DNA of 25,874 nt from DATIJJ01 sp035478255 (GTDB lineage: Bacteria; Pseudomonadota; Gammaproteobacteria; DSM-16500): positions 1-25,874 of the forward strand of contig DATIJV010000051.1 in assembly GCA_035478255.1 (NCBI GenBank), written 5' to 3'. The notes beneath the pieces are model-generated. The model saw only the letters and a list, made by a program, of their open reading frames with translations, was not told the DNA's origin and did no database searches. Shown piece after piece: positions 7,421 to 14,231 of the stretch (its first letter is position 1; each line of letters opens with the position of its first letter). The translations under genes and the position numbers were made by a program.

Positions 7421-7885
7421 TTAATTTTTTGCATAACGCAATTCAATCACCCGGCTATCTGGAAATATTACCACGGCTGCGCGCCGGCCGCATTGAAAAC
7501 CAACGTCGCGAATAATATCGGCGATCATCGTATTTTTGGCATAAATCGTAACGAGGACTGGGATCGCGGGTTCTCTCCCTAATACGCGCATGCGGTAATT
7601 TGTCGCGCGTGCAATTTGTTTGACGAGCGGTTCAACAGGCCCTGACCAATCAACAGAAGTTAAACCAGCCATGCCATAACTTGCTGGAATGGGCGGTGGA
7701 TCTAGTTGCGGCAAGGGACGGGAAGCTTGTGCAGTTTCAGACAGGCTGGAAATCGCGCGGCTGACAGAATATGATGCCTCGGATAAAGAAGCTTCTGTGT
7801 GATCAATTGAACTCGTTGCCGGCGGTGTGGAAGTGCAAGCGCTCAAAATTATCATGAGTAAAGCAGTGAACGTTGCTAACTTCAT
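7421..7885 (-). CDS. dotD: DotD, outer-membrane-complex lipoprotein
   Basis: DotD is a small lipoprotein of the Dot/Icm outer-membrane ring; its C-terminal fold resembles secretin N-domains (family knowledge). I start it at the ATG at 7885 (154 aa), which has AAGGA 8 nt upstream; an in-frame GTG at 7909 lacks such a site. The signal peptide ends in lipobox ILSAC (Cys17). The C-terminal half holds VDWSGPVEPLVKQIARAT and GREPAIPVLVTIYAK, typical of DotD. It is first gene of dotD-dotC-dotB and diverges from icmT across 160 bp. Confidence 0.94.
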   Translation of the reverse strand: MKLATFTALLMIILSACTSTPPATSSIDHTEASLSEASYSVSRAISSLSETAQASRPLPQLDPPPIPASYGMAGLTSVDWSGPVEPLVKQIARATNYRMRVLGREPAIPVLVTIYAKNTMIADIIRDVGFQCGRRAAVVIFPDSRVIELRYAKN

Positions 7886-7928
7886 AAGAAGGTTCCTTAT
7901 TCCAAACACCTATAAAAGAAAATGGGTA

Positions 7929-7973
7929 AGTATTCGGCGGAAGTTCCTCGCTGTCATGCCAGCGCCGAATACT
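7929..7973. promoter_or_regulatory. Inverted repeat in the dotD/icmT divergent promoter region
   Basis: AGTATTCGGCG (7929-7939) and CGCCGAATACT (7963-7973) are a perfect 11-bp inverted repeat with a 23-nt spacer. An alternative inner stem, CGCTG/CAGCG around TCATGC, overlaps it. It lies between two divergent Dot/Icm operons and could be an operator or a structured leader of dotD. Neither arm resembles a PmrA box. Confidence 0.5.
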
Positions 7974-8006
7974 GACAGAAAATTTACGCGAATTTTAAAG
8001 GTATTC

Positions 8007-8015
8007 TGCTATACT
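8007..8015 (+). promoter_or_regulatory. Extended -10 promoter for icmT-icmS
   Basis: TGCTATACT is an extended -10 element (TGn followed by TATACT). No good -35 is seen 17 nt upstream, as expected for this class. It lies about 30 nt before the icmT ATG, leaving room for the ribosome-binding sequence AGAGGA at about 8032-8037. Confidence 0.5.
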
Positions 8016-8045
8016 TTAAAGAGAGTTTGCAAGAGGACATTTCCC

Positions 8046-8288
8046 ATGGCGCATTGGCGAGATTCAGCGAGAAACGTGAGATTATGGTTTGTTGATTTTC
8101 GGGCTTGTTTCCCCTTATTGATTTTATTATTTCATATTAAGTTGTGGACATTTATTTTGGCGATTATTACAACGGCTTTTTTTGCAAGCCTTGAGCGTTA
8201 TGGATTTTCTGTCGCAGTTTTTTTGCGATGGCTGCGCTCTTATATTGCAGGCCCGCGGAAGATTGCACAACCGTGGTGGAAAAGATAG
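8046..8288 (+). CDS. icmT: IcmT, Dot/Icm membrane protein
   Basis: IcmT is a small membrane protein of the Dot/Icm system; in Legionella it affects export and late pore formation (family knowledge). The 80-residue product starts at the ATG at 8046, with AGAGGA 8 nt upstream. The N-terminus MAHWRDSARNVRLWFVDFRA is characteristic, followed by two hydrophobic stretches (about 21-29 and 33-48) and a basic tail. An in-frame upstream extension exists but lacks the family pattern, so I reject it. icmS follows 12 nt later. The icmT-icmS pair beside dotD is a Coxiella-like arrangement. Confidence 0.94.
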   Translation: MAHWRDSARNVRLWFVDFRACFPLLILLFHIKLWTFILAIITTAFFASLERYGFSVAVFLRWLRSYIAGPRKIAQPWWKR

Positions 8289-8300
8289 AGAGGTCATTTC

Positions 8301-8639
8301 ATGGATATGTCTCAACAAATCGCAAAAATTGTGAGAGTGATGGGCTCGCGATTCAGTTTAAATGGAAAGCCCATGACTATCGATGAAGTATTTGCTCCCA
8401 CCGGACTTTTACCAGCAATCAGCAGGCGCGCGGACCAATTGTGCTCATTGTGTTTGGGTTATGGAATTGGTGTGACGTTTGAAGAAGCGGAAGGTTCTAT
8501 TTTGGGAGTGCGGGTTGTTTTTGATGATATTACGCCTAATATTTTGCGAATGCTCTGTATTACGGATGTGGTATTTGAATTGACGCAATCAACACCGAAA
8601 GGAGAAATGACGGCGTTGGATCAGTTGATGTATGATTGA
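8301..8639 (+). CDS. icmS: IcmS, Dot/Icm effector chaperone/adaptor
   Basis: IcmS is a small acidic cytoplasmic protein that pairs with IcmW (gene at 3256) or LvgA and carries effectors to the coupling complex (family knowledge). The 112-residue product is normal in length. It shows typical segments such as FSLNGKPMTIDEVFAPTGLL and GYGIGVTFEEAEGSILGVRV. GAGAGGT lies upstream of the ATG. It is second in icmT-icmS. Its TGA stop directly abuts the gpsA stop on the opposite strand, with no intergenic base and no visible terminator. Confidence 0.95.
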   Translation: MDMSQQIAKIVRVMGSRFSLNGKPMTIDEVFAPTGLLPAISRRADQLCSLCLGYGIGVTFEEAEGSILGVRVVFDDITPNILRMLCITDVVFELTQSTPKGEMTALDQLMYD

Positions 8640-9650
8640 TTAATACTCCGTTTTCGGCTCCCTTGCCAACAACTGCCGCATAGCTTCAACCGCCGTGATC
8701 TTGCCAGAGAAAATTTCCCAGATACCTTCTGTAATTGGCATTTCAACCTGATGGTTCTTCGCTAATCGCACAATCAATTCCGCATTACGCTTTCCTTCTA
8801 CCACTTGACCAATTTCACGCTCCGCTTCAATCAGATCTTTCCCTTCTCCCAAGGCCAAACCAAAACGTCGATTCCGGGATTGATTATCCGTACACGTTAA
8901 AACCAGATCACCCACGCCGCTCAAGCCTGTGAAAGTTTCAGCCTGTCCGCCCAGAGCAATTCCAAAACGCATCATTTCAGCTAATCCGCGTGTAATTAAC
9001 GCGCTCCGAGCGTTCGTCCCAAATTTCATCCCATCCGAGATACCTGTCGCGATCGCCAACACATTTTTGACCACGCCGCCGACTTCTACACCCACCATAT
9101 CTCGACTGGAATAAACCCGAAAAATATTGCTGTTAAAACGCGTCAATAAATCTTCTATGAAAGCATCATCTTCACTTGCAATAACGACAGCAGTCGGCAT
9201 GCCTGCTGCCACTTCTTGTGCAAAAGACGGCCCTGATAGAACTGCATAAGCGCGTTCTTTTCCTAGAACACTCAGCGCAACTTCATGCAATAGTTGACAG
9301 TTTTTTTCGTCTAATCCTTTGGTCGCCCATAAAATTCTGGCAGAAGAAGAAAGCAAAGGCTTAAGTTTTTGCAGAACTTCATAAAACGCTTTAGACGGCA
9401 CAGCAATTAAAATATCTTGAAGCCCGGCGACTGCTTCCTTTAAATCAGCAAACACCTGAAGCGTATCGGGAAAATGAAAACCCGGCATAAAACGCGTATT
9501 GACGCGTTCTTTTTGCAGAGTTTTTGCCTGGTCTTTATTGTATTCCCAAAGATGCACTGTCTGTTTCTGACGAGACAAATGCAGCGCAAGAGCGGTTCCC
9601 CAGGATCCCGCACCTAACACTGCAATGGGTTGAGATTGAATTTTTTTCAT
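8640..9650 (-). CDS. gpsA: Glycerol-3-phosphate dehydrogenase [NAD(P)+]
   Basis: GpsA reduces dihydroxyacetone phosphate to sn-glycerol-3-phosphate, the backbone for phospholipids. The 336-residue product has the N-terminal dinucleotide-binding motif GAGSWGTALA, the LSGPSFAQEVA segment, the catalytic-lysine region GVVKNVLAIATG and the C-terminal FTGLSGVGDLVLTCT and SRNRRFG blocks. It is last of the minus-strand operon rhodanese-grxC-secB-gpsA, an order known from many gammaproteobacteria (E. coli yibN-grxC-secB-gpsA). A 66-nt gap to secB holds a possible repeat relic. Confidence 0.97.
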   Translation of the reverse strand: MKKIQSQPIAVLGAGSWGTALALHLSRQKQTVHLWEYNKDQAKTLQKERVNTRFMPGFHFPDTLQVFADLKEAVAGLQDILIAVPSKAFYEVLQKLKPLLSSSARILWATKGLDEKNCQLLHEVALSVLGKERAYAVLSGPSFAQEVAAGMPTAVVIASEDDAFIEDLLTRFNSNIFRVYSSRDMVGVEVGGVVKNVLAIATGISDGMKFGTNARSALITRGLAEMMRFGIALGGQAETFTGLSGVGDLVLTCTDNQSRNRRFGLALGEGKDLIEAEREIGQVVEGKRNAELIVRLAKNHQVEMPITEGIWEIFSGKITAVEAMRQLLAREPKTEY

Positions 9651-9715
9651 ATATACCTTGCGCGGCCATAATTTGAGGGTTTTAGCATCTCATCTTGAGG
9701 TACGATGGGTATATT
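9651..9715. repeat. Possible relic or short version of the 23835-24017 palindrome
   Basis: The secB-gpsA gap is bounded by ATATACC (9651-9657) and GGTATAT (9709-9715), which are inverse of each other. The inner segment GTTTTAGCATCTCATCTTG (9679-9697) closely matches TTTTTTAGCATCTCATATTG at 23861-23880. In both places the same 40 nt separate TATACC from the end of that block. This points to shared ancestry, although the remaining bases between are poorly conserved. Confidence 0.45.
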
Positions 9716-9716
9716 G

Positions 9717-10193
9717 TTAGTGAACTTTCGTTTCACTGTCTGTCTCAGGATTGCTTTTTTGTTTTTCCATGTGCTGTGCATACAAAGCATCAAAATTAAC
9801 GGGCGCCAGAATCAATTGCGGGAACCCGCCGCGTACAACCGTGTCAGAAATCACTTCACGTGCATAAGGGAACAAAATATTCGGACAGAAGCTGCCTAAC
9901 ATTTGATGAATTTGATCATTAGGAATACCCGACATTAAAAATACACCGGCCAAATGCACTTCGATAATAAATGCTGGTTTTTTGCTGGTTGTCACAGTTG
10001 CAGTGACTGACAATACGACTTCATGCACATTATCCTGAATGCGATTGCTTTTGCTTTCCAGATTCAATTGAACTTCAGGTTTCCAGTCTTCAATAAAAGT
10101 ATGGGGTGTGTTAGGTGCTTCAAAGGATAAATCTTTAACGTAGATTCGCTGGATTTCAAAATGTGGAGTATTCTCTGTTGCAGTATCTTTCAT
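9717..10193 (-). CDS. secB: SecB, protein-export chaperone
   Basis: SecB is a cytoplasmic tetrameric chaperone that holds preproteins unfolded and hands them to SecA. The 158-residue product has the family length and the typical IQRIYVKDLSFEAPNTPHTF start. Other conserved blocks are HLAGVFLMSG and CPNILFPYAREVISDTVVRG, with GGFPQLILAPVNFDALY near the end. It lies 2 nt after grxC in the rhodanese-grxC-secB-gpsA operon. It would serve the export of signal-peptide proteins such as IcmX, DotC and DotD. Confidence 0.97.
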   Translation of the reverse strand: MKDTATENTPHFEIQRIYVKDLSFEAPNTPHTFIEDWKPEVQLNLESKSNRIQDNVHEVVLSVTATVTTSKKPAFIIEVHLAGVFLMSGIPNDQIHQMLGSFCPNILFPYAREVISDTVVRGGFPQLILAPVNFDALYAQHMEKQKSNPETDSETKVH

Positions 10194-10195
10194 GA

Positions 10196-10459
10196 TTACT
10201 TTTCCTTATGAATTAATAAATCAAGTTTACCGGTTTTTTCCAAAGCAGAAAGATCATCAAAACCGCCAATGGCCTGATCATTTATAAAAATTTGCGGAAC
10301 AGTGCGCCGCCCGCTCGCGCGTTCCATTAGGATGCGCTGCTCATCATCCCTATCAATGCGAACTTCTTCATAGCTTATTTTTTTATTGTCCAGTAATTGC
10401 TTCGCCCACACACAATAAGAACAATTTGCTTTTGTATAAATAATGATTTTTGCTTGCAT
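10196..10459 (-). CDS. grxC: Glutaredoxin 3 (GrxC type)
   Basis: This is a small thiol-disulfide oxidoreductase that uses glutathione. The 87-residue product has the thioredoxin-fold start IIIYTKANCSYC with active-site Cys13 and Cys16. The motif is CSYC, a conservative change from the common CPYC. The downstream GRRTVPQIFINDQAIGGFDD gives the cis-proline (TVP) and the glutathione-binding GG. It lies one base after the rhodanese gene and 2 nt before secB in a conserved operon. Confidence 0.95.
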   Translation of the reverse strand: MQAKIIIYTKANCSYCVWAKQLLDNKKISYEEVRIDRDDEQRILMERASGRRTVPQIFINDQAIGGFDDLSALEKTGKLDLLIHKEK

Positions 10460-10460
10460 A

Positions 10461-10883
10461 TTATCCTTTCACCAGAGGCATTTCAGCATCTCGCCATGCC
10501 CGAAGGCCCCCGCCAAGTATTTTCACTTGAAATCCCTGTTGTGTTAATGAAGAAGCCGCTTTCGATGCTTCTGCACCTGTCGCACATACTATCACAATAG
10601 GCTGTGATTTGAACTTTTCAATTTTCTTCAATTTGTCTTTTAATTCTTTAAAAGGAAGTGAGATTGCGCCCACAATATGACCAGAACCAAAGGCATCAGT
10701 CGTTCGAATATCCAGGATAACGGCTTTATCGTGGTTAATGAGATGTGTCACTTGCGCGGGCGTCACGCGTGCAGCAGCGCGTTTTAATTTAATAAACTCT
10801 AAAATAATCAATATCACTAAAACAATCGCGAGAGCAGTAAATAGTGCCAAGTGATGATTAATAAATGGTAATATATTTTGCAT
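10461..10883 (-). CDS. Membrane-anchored rhodanese-like protein (YibN type)
   Basis: This is a rhodanese-fold protein held in the inner membrane by an N-terminal helix (residues about 13-30). The 140-residue product has the rhodanese signatures AVILDIRTTDAFGSGHIVGA and IVIVCATGAEASKAA. The presumed catalytic cysteine is Cys100, at the start of an ATGAEA loop. It heads the operon with grxC, secB and gpsA, the same place as E. coli yibN. AGAGGA lies just before the ATG. The physiological sulfur acceptor is unknown. Confidence 0.92.
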   Translation of the reverse strand: MQNILPFINHHLALFTALAIVLVILIILEFIKLKRAAARVTPAQVTHLINHDKAVILDIRTTDAFGSGHIVGAISLPFKELKDKLKKIEKFKSQPIVIVCATGAEASKAASSLTQQGFQVKILGGGLRAWRDAEMPLVKG

Positions 10884-10964
10884 AAATTCCTCTTCTTTAG
10901 AAGGGTTATGATTATCCTAAATTCGGCAGTTAGGATTATAGGGTGTGTCTCAGGAATCGACAAT

Positions 10965-11438
10965 ATGATTTTTTTCACTTCGCTGCTTCGCGGGGTTGGA
11001 ATAACCCTGGCTGGTTTAATTGCTTGGCATCTCATGTTAAGCGGGCTGGTTAATTTTCAGTTAGAAGAAAACCTTCAGCGTCGTTTATTGATTACAGAAA
11101 AAATCCTCGATATAGCGGAATATGAAAAACGTCAGCAAAAAATAGTGAGTTCACAGATGCGCTTGAATTTTATTACCCGACTGCGCCATCAAAATGAAGA
11201 AGCCGCGCAAATTTTAAAAGAGTTGACGAAATCTATTCCGCAAACAATCACGCTTGCGCGCGTGTCCTGGCAAGATGGAGTGATTTTAATAAATGGTTAT
11301 ACGCATTCTGATTTGGAACTCATTGCCTGGATGGGCCATATCAGAAATTCCCCGATTTTAGTGCATCCGCTTGTTACTGCGATTAGTGATAGCAATCAAT
11401 TAAGATATTTTCAACTGAAAGTAGGATTAAAGGGATGA
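10965..11438 (+). CDS. pilN: PilN-like type IV pilus alignment protein
   Basis: PilN is a bitopic inner-membrane protein of the type IV pilus alignment subcomplex, pairing with PilO and docking on cytoplasmic PilM (family knowledge). I start it at the ATG at 10965 (157 aa), which has AGGA 9 nt upstream; a longer in-frame version overlaps the divergent rhodanese gene. It has one membrane helix near the N-terminus (about 8-27), a coiled-coil-like stretch (30-80) and a PilN-like C-terminal domain (LTKSIPQTITLARVSWQDGV, then INGYTHS). The usual N-terminal NLLPWR PilM-binding motif is missing. It overlaps the next gene by 4 nt. pilM, pilP and pilQ are not nearby. Confidence 0.7.
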   Translation: MIFFTSLLRGVGITLAGLIAWHLMLSGLVNFQLEENLQRRLLITEKILDIAEYEKRQQKIVSSQMRLNFITRLRHQNEEAAQILKELTKSIPQTITLARVSWQDGVILINGYTHSDLELIAWMGHIRNSPILVHPLVTAISDSNQLRYFQLKVGLKG

Positions 11439-11986
11439 ATAAATTCAAGCGCATTTTAATTCGATGGCATTATTTGCTGATAATGTTTGTTTGCGCGAGC
11501 GTTGTTGTTTTTGTTTATTTGCAGGATATTTTGCCGCTTCGACGAGAATTGATTTCAGGGCGGGAACAGCGTGAGCAATTAAGGCAGCAGTTACAAAAAC
11601 TTTATTATCAGGAAACTTCGTTAGAAGAAAAAATGGCTAAGCTTCCTGAAACGAAAATAATGTTGAATGAGTGGCAAAAAAAATTCATTAAATATAGCGA
11701 TTCGGATAAATTACTAAAAGAAATTATTGCGGTGAGTAAAAGAGATCACTTGCAGATAAAATCACTGAATTCATCGGCCCTTGGCCGTGAGAATGATTAT
11801 TTGAAGCAATCATTTAAAATTGTTTTGGAAGGGGATTATCAGCAAGTCGCGCATTTTATTGGGCAGTTGGGAAATTTGCCGTGGACGGTGGTGATTGGAA
11901 GTTTTTCATTGTCGAGACTGCTCTCGGATGCAGGGCAGTTGTTTTCGGGGGAGTTGGAGTTTAGTGTTTATTATTTAAATAGGTAG
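11435..11986 (+). CDS. pilO: PilO-like type IV pilus alignment protein
   Basis: PilO is the partner of PilN in the inner-membrane pilus alignment complex. The 183-residue product has an N-terminal membrane helix (about residues 12-30) and a coiled coil (about 35-75; QREQLRQQLQKLYYQETSLE). The C-terminal ferredoxin-like domain includes FKIVLEGDYQQVAHFIGQL and LPWTVVI, matching the PilO pattern. It overlaps pilN by 4 nt (ATGA), so the pair is co-translated. The next gene downstream is a mobile module rather than pilP or pilQ. The pair could also serve a type II secretion-like machine (GspL/GspM type). Confidence 0.72.
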   Translation: MNKFKRILIRWHYLLIMFVCASVVVFVYLQDILPLRRELISGREQREQLRQQLQKLYYQETSLEEKMAKLPETKIMLNEWQKKFIKYSDSDKLLKEIIAVSKRDHLQIKSLNSSALGRENDYLKQSFKIVLEGDYQQVAHFIGQLGNLPWTVVIGSFSLSRLLSDAGQLFSGELEFSVYYLNR

Positions 11987-12000
11987 CGTGTAAATATAAA

Positions 12001-12064
12001 ACTATACAAATATTGTTTGATTTGTATATGTATTACTATACATATATGATATAGTTTGTATAGT
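12001..12064. promoter_or_regulatory. Nested palindromic operator upstream of the mobile mystery A/B module
   Basis: An outer perfect 10-bp inverted repeat, ACTATACAAA (12001-12010) and TTTGTATAGT (12055-12064), encloses an inner perfect 9-bp one, TATATGTAT (12025-12033) and ATACATATA (12038-12046). The region is very AT-rich and holds several possible -10 hexamers. The layout fits autoregulation by the HTH protein encoded 26 nt downstream, as in toxin-antitoxin operons. The ribosome-binding sequence GAGG precedes the ATG at 12090. Confidence 0.6.
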
Positions 12065-12089
12065 AATTTATATATATTTTGAGGTAGAA

Positions 12090-12614
12090 ATGAATAATTC
12101 ATTTAAAAATCAAATGCTTGCAGTAAGGCAGCTTGATAAGCGCCTAAAGAAATGGCAGATATTGCGTGATGAGGATGGAAAGCTTAGAGCTGGGTGGATA
12201 AAAATATTGCGCACAACCTTGCACATGACGGCGCAACAATTAGCTAATCGGTTGGGGGTAACGCGTATTCGTGTATATCAATTGGAGAATGCGGAAATGG
12301 AGGATGCAATTACATTGCGTACTCTAAAAGAAGCTGCAAATGCACTCGAATGTGAGTTGGTTTACGCAATTGTGCCGAAAGGCAGTGCTACATTGGAAAC
12401 GATGATAGAAACCAGGGCAAAACAGCTTGCGAAAGAACAGATGGATCGTGTTGCGCATTCAATGTCATTAGAGGCGCAATCGTTGGATGCCGATTTTCAA
12501 CGTTGGATGCTGGATAATCTTAAGAATCCTGAACTGCTTGATTTTTTTAAAAATGAATTACGGCAGAGTAAATCACTCCAAAAACTTATTGAAAAATTAA
12601 AAAAGAAAAAATAA
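12090..12614 (+). CDS. Mobile mystery protein A (HTH, antitoxin-like)
   Basis: This 174-residue protein matches the 'mobile mystery protein A' pattern: an RQLDKRL start, a GWIKILRTTLHMTAQQLANR helix-turn-helix and then RIRVYQLENAE, followed by ITLRTLKEAANALECELVYA. The XRE-like HTH spans about residues 40-95. The C-terminal half is a charged helical region ending in a lysine run. It is always paired with mobile mystery protein B (a Fic-domain protein), as here, with a 1-nt stop/start overlap. I infer that it binds the palindromes upstream and restrains the Fic partner. A clear Fic inhibitory motif (S/TxxxE[G/N]) is not obvious. Confidence 0.88.
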   Translation: MNNSFKNQMLAVRQLDKRLKKWQILRDEDGKLRAGWIKILRTTLHMTAQQLANRLGVTRIRVYQLENAEMEDAITLRTLKEAANALECELVYAIVPKGSATLETMIETRAKQLAKEQMDRVAHSMSLEAQSLDADFQRWMLDNLKNPELLDFFKNELRQSKSLQKLIEKLKKKK

Positions 12615-13198
12615 TGATGAAATTTGAGTACGCTCCAGGTGCAACTCCTCTTGATCTCGATGAAGCTAATGGTTTAATTCCTTTGCAAATATCAACCCAA
12701 GCTGAATTAAATGAATGGGAAGCTGCAAATATAGTAAAAGCAGAAAACTGGTTATTAACAATAAATCCTCGAGATTTTCTTACCTTGGATTTTTTAAAAC
12801 GGTTACATGAAAAAATGTTTGATGACACATGGACTTGGGCCGGGCAATTTCGCTTGTCCGGCAGAAATATTGGAGTATTTTGGTATGAAATTGCAGCTGG
12901 GTTGCTTAATTTACTTGAAGATGTCCGCTGTCAAATCATAAATAACAGTTTTTATTTCGATGAAATTGCTTATCGTTTTCATCATAGATTAGTTTCTATT
13001 CATCCTTTTCCTAATGGAAATGGAAGGCATTCCCGCTTGATGACTGATTTTTTACTCATTCAAGCCGGCCAGCCTCGATTTACGTGGAGTAATCAAAAAT
13101 TAGAAAAAGAAGGTCCAATGCGAACACGTTATATTGAAGCGCTGAGAGCAGCAGATAAAGGAAATTATTTAAAGCTTGCAGAGTTTGTCAGATCATAA
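12614..13198 (+). CDS. Mobile mystery protein B, Fic-domain protein
   Basis: This 194-residue protein is a Fic-family member of the 'mobile mystery protein B' group. Fic proteins usually transfer AMP or another nucleotide to target hydroxyls. The core motif is HPFPNGNGRHSR (residues 130-141), with catalytic His130 and the phosphate-binding GNGR intact. The Asp/Glu expected to bind Mg is Asn134. The start MMKFEYAPGATPLDLDEANG and the TWTWAGQFRLSGRNIG segment (72-87) are typical of this group. An ATG also lies one codon downstream. It is probably the toxin or effector half of a TA-like pair. Only 3 nt separate it from the next gene's stop codon. Confidence 0.88.
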   Translation: MMKFEYAPGATPLDLDEANGLIPLQISTQAELNEWEAANIVKAENWLLTINPRDFLTLDFLKRLHEKMFDDTWTWAGQFRLSGRNIGVFWYEIAAGLLNLLEDVRCQIINNSFYFDEIAYRFHHRLVSIHPFPNGNGRHSRLMTDFLLIQAGQPRFTWSNQKLEKEGPMRTRYIEALRAADKGNYLKLAEFVRS

Positions 13199-13201
13199 AA
13201 A

Positions 13202-14158
13202 TCAATATCCCTTTTTTAAATCCACAAGATTAACAACTGCTTCACCATTCAGCAATTTTTTATAAGCTTTTAACAATTGCGGCACAGCTGTTTTAGGTTG
13301 AGTGACAGAGGCAACATGGGGTGTGACGTGAATGTCTGGATGTTCCCAGAAAGGATGATCAGACGGCAGGGGCTCCTCTGAAAAAACATCGAGGTAAGCG
13401 TGGTGTAATTTCTTCGAATCAAGTGCTGCCAGTAAATCTTTTTCAAGCAGATGTTCGCCCCGTCCCAAATTGATTAAACAAGCGTTGGGTTTTAATTGTG
13501 AAAACGTGTCATGATTTAAAATATTTTTTGTGGCAGGCGTCAGCGGCAACATGCACACCAGAATATCTGTTTGAGATAAAAAATCAAAAAATTCTTCTTT
13601 TCCTGCAAAATCTTTTAAGTGAGGAAAATTTTTACGTGAACTGCTCCAGCCAATCACATTTAATCCAATGAATTGCAAGGCTTCAGCGATTTTTTTGCCT
13701 AAGAATCCGAGGCCCATGATTCCAATTGTTTTATCGCCAAAATTAAATGGAGGCTGTTTTGCCCAGATTTTTTTCTTTTGTCGTTGTTCCCAGTGACTGA
13801 CCCGTTTTACATCATGCAGCACATAAGTCAGAACATATTGCACAATGTCATTTGCCATGTGGGGATCCATGACGCGAAGGATAGGCGTTTCTTTTGAGAG
13901 CTCAGGGTCAGTGATCAGATGATCGACACCAGCGCTTAATGATCCTATACATTTTAAATGAGGGAATTTTTTTAAAGCTCCCAGGGGATGTCTCCACACT
14001 AATGCAAAATCAATGTCGGCTGTTTTGCCTATGTCCGGCCAGATACGAAGATCCAGAGAGGGTTCCAGATTCAGTAATTGTCTGGATATGTCCTCGATGA
14101 ACCAGTCATATGATTTTTTTTCTTTTTCATCTCTTCCGATTAAAAGTGCAATGACCAT
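13202..14158 (-). CDS. ghrA: D-isomer-specific 2-hydroxyacid dehydrogenase, glyoxylate/hydroxypyruvate reductase A type
   Basis: This enzyme probably reduces glyoxylate and hydroxypyruvate with NAD(P)H. I start it at the ATG at 14158 (318 aa), which has GAGG about 10 nt upstream; the alternative is a GTG at 14176. The nucleotide-binding motif GIMGLGFLGKKIAEAL is clear. The catalytic trio is visible: Arg in INLGRGEHL, Glu in FSEEPLPSDHPFW and His in THPHVASVTQP-like VTPHVASVTQP. The DRWxxG-type ends and length fit GhrA. It lies head to tail with the Fic gene by convergence, and comF follows 55 nt away upstream. The precise substrate is an inference. Confidence 0.85.
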   Translation of the reverse strand: MVIALLIGRDEKEKKSYDWFIEDISRQLLNLEPSLDLRIWPDIGKTADIDFALVWRHPLGALKKFPHLKCIGSLSAGVDHLITDPELSKETPILRVMDPHMANDIVQYVLTYVLHDVKRVSHWEQRQKKKIWAKQPPFNFGDKTIGIMGLGFLGKKIAEALQFIGLNVIGWSSSRKNFPHLKDFAGKEEFFDFLSQTDILVCMLPLTPATKNILNHDTFSQLKPNACLINLGRGEHLLEKDLLAALDSKKLHHAYLDVFSEEPLPSDHPFWEHPDIHVTPHVASVTQPKTAVPQLLKAYKKLLNGEAVVNLVDLKKGY

Positions 14159-14231
14159 ATGTTTTATACCTCTCACATTAATGAAAAGTTTAATACAAAA
14201 TAAGGATCAGTTGTACTCCAAAGAATAAAGG

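Noticed and set aside
7991..8020. PmrA-type box in front of icmT (two TTTAAAG sequences)
   Set aside because: The repeats are about 20 nt apart rather than the close direct repeats expected, and they do not match CTTAAT.
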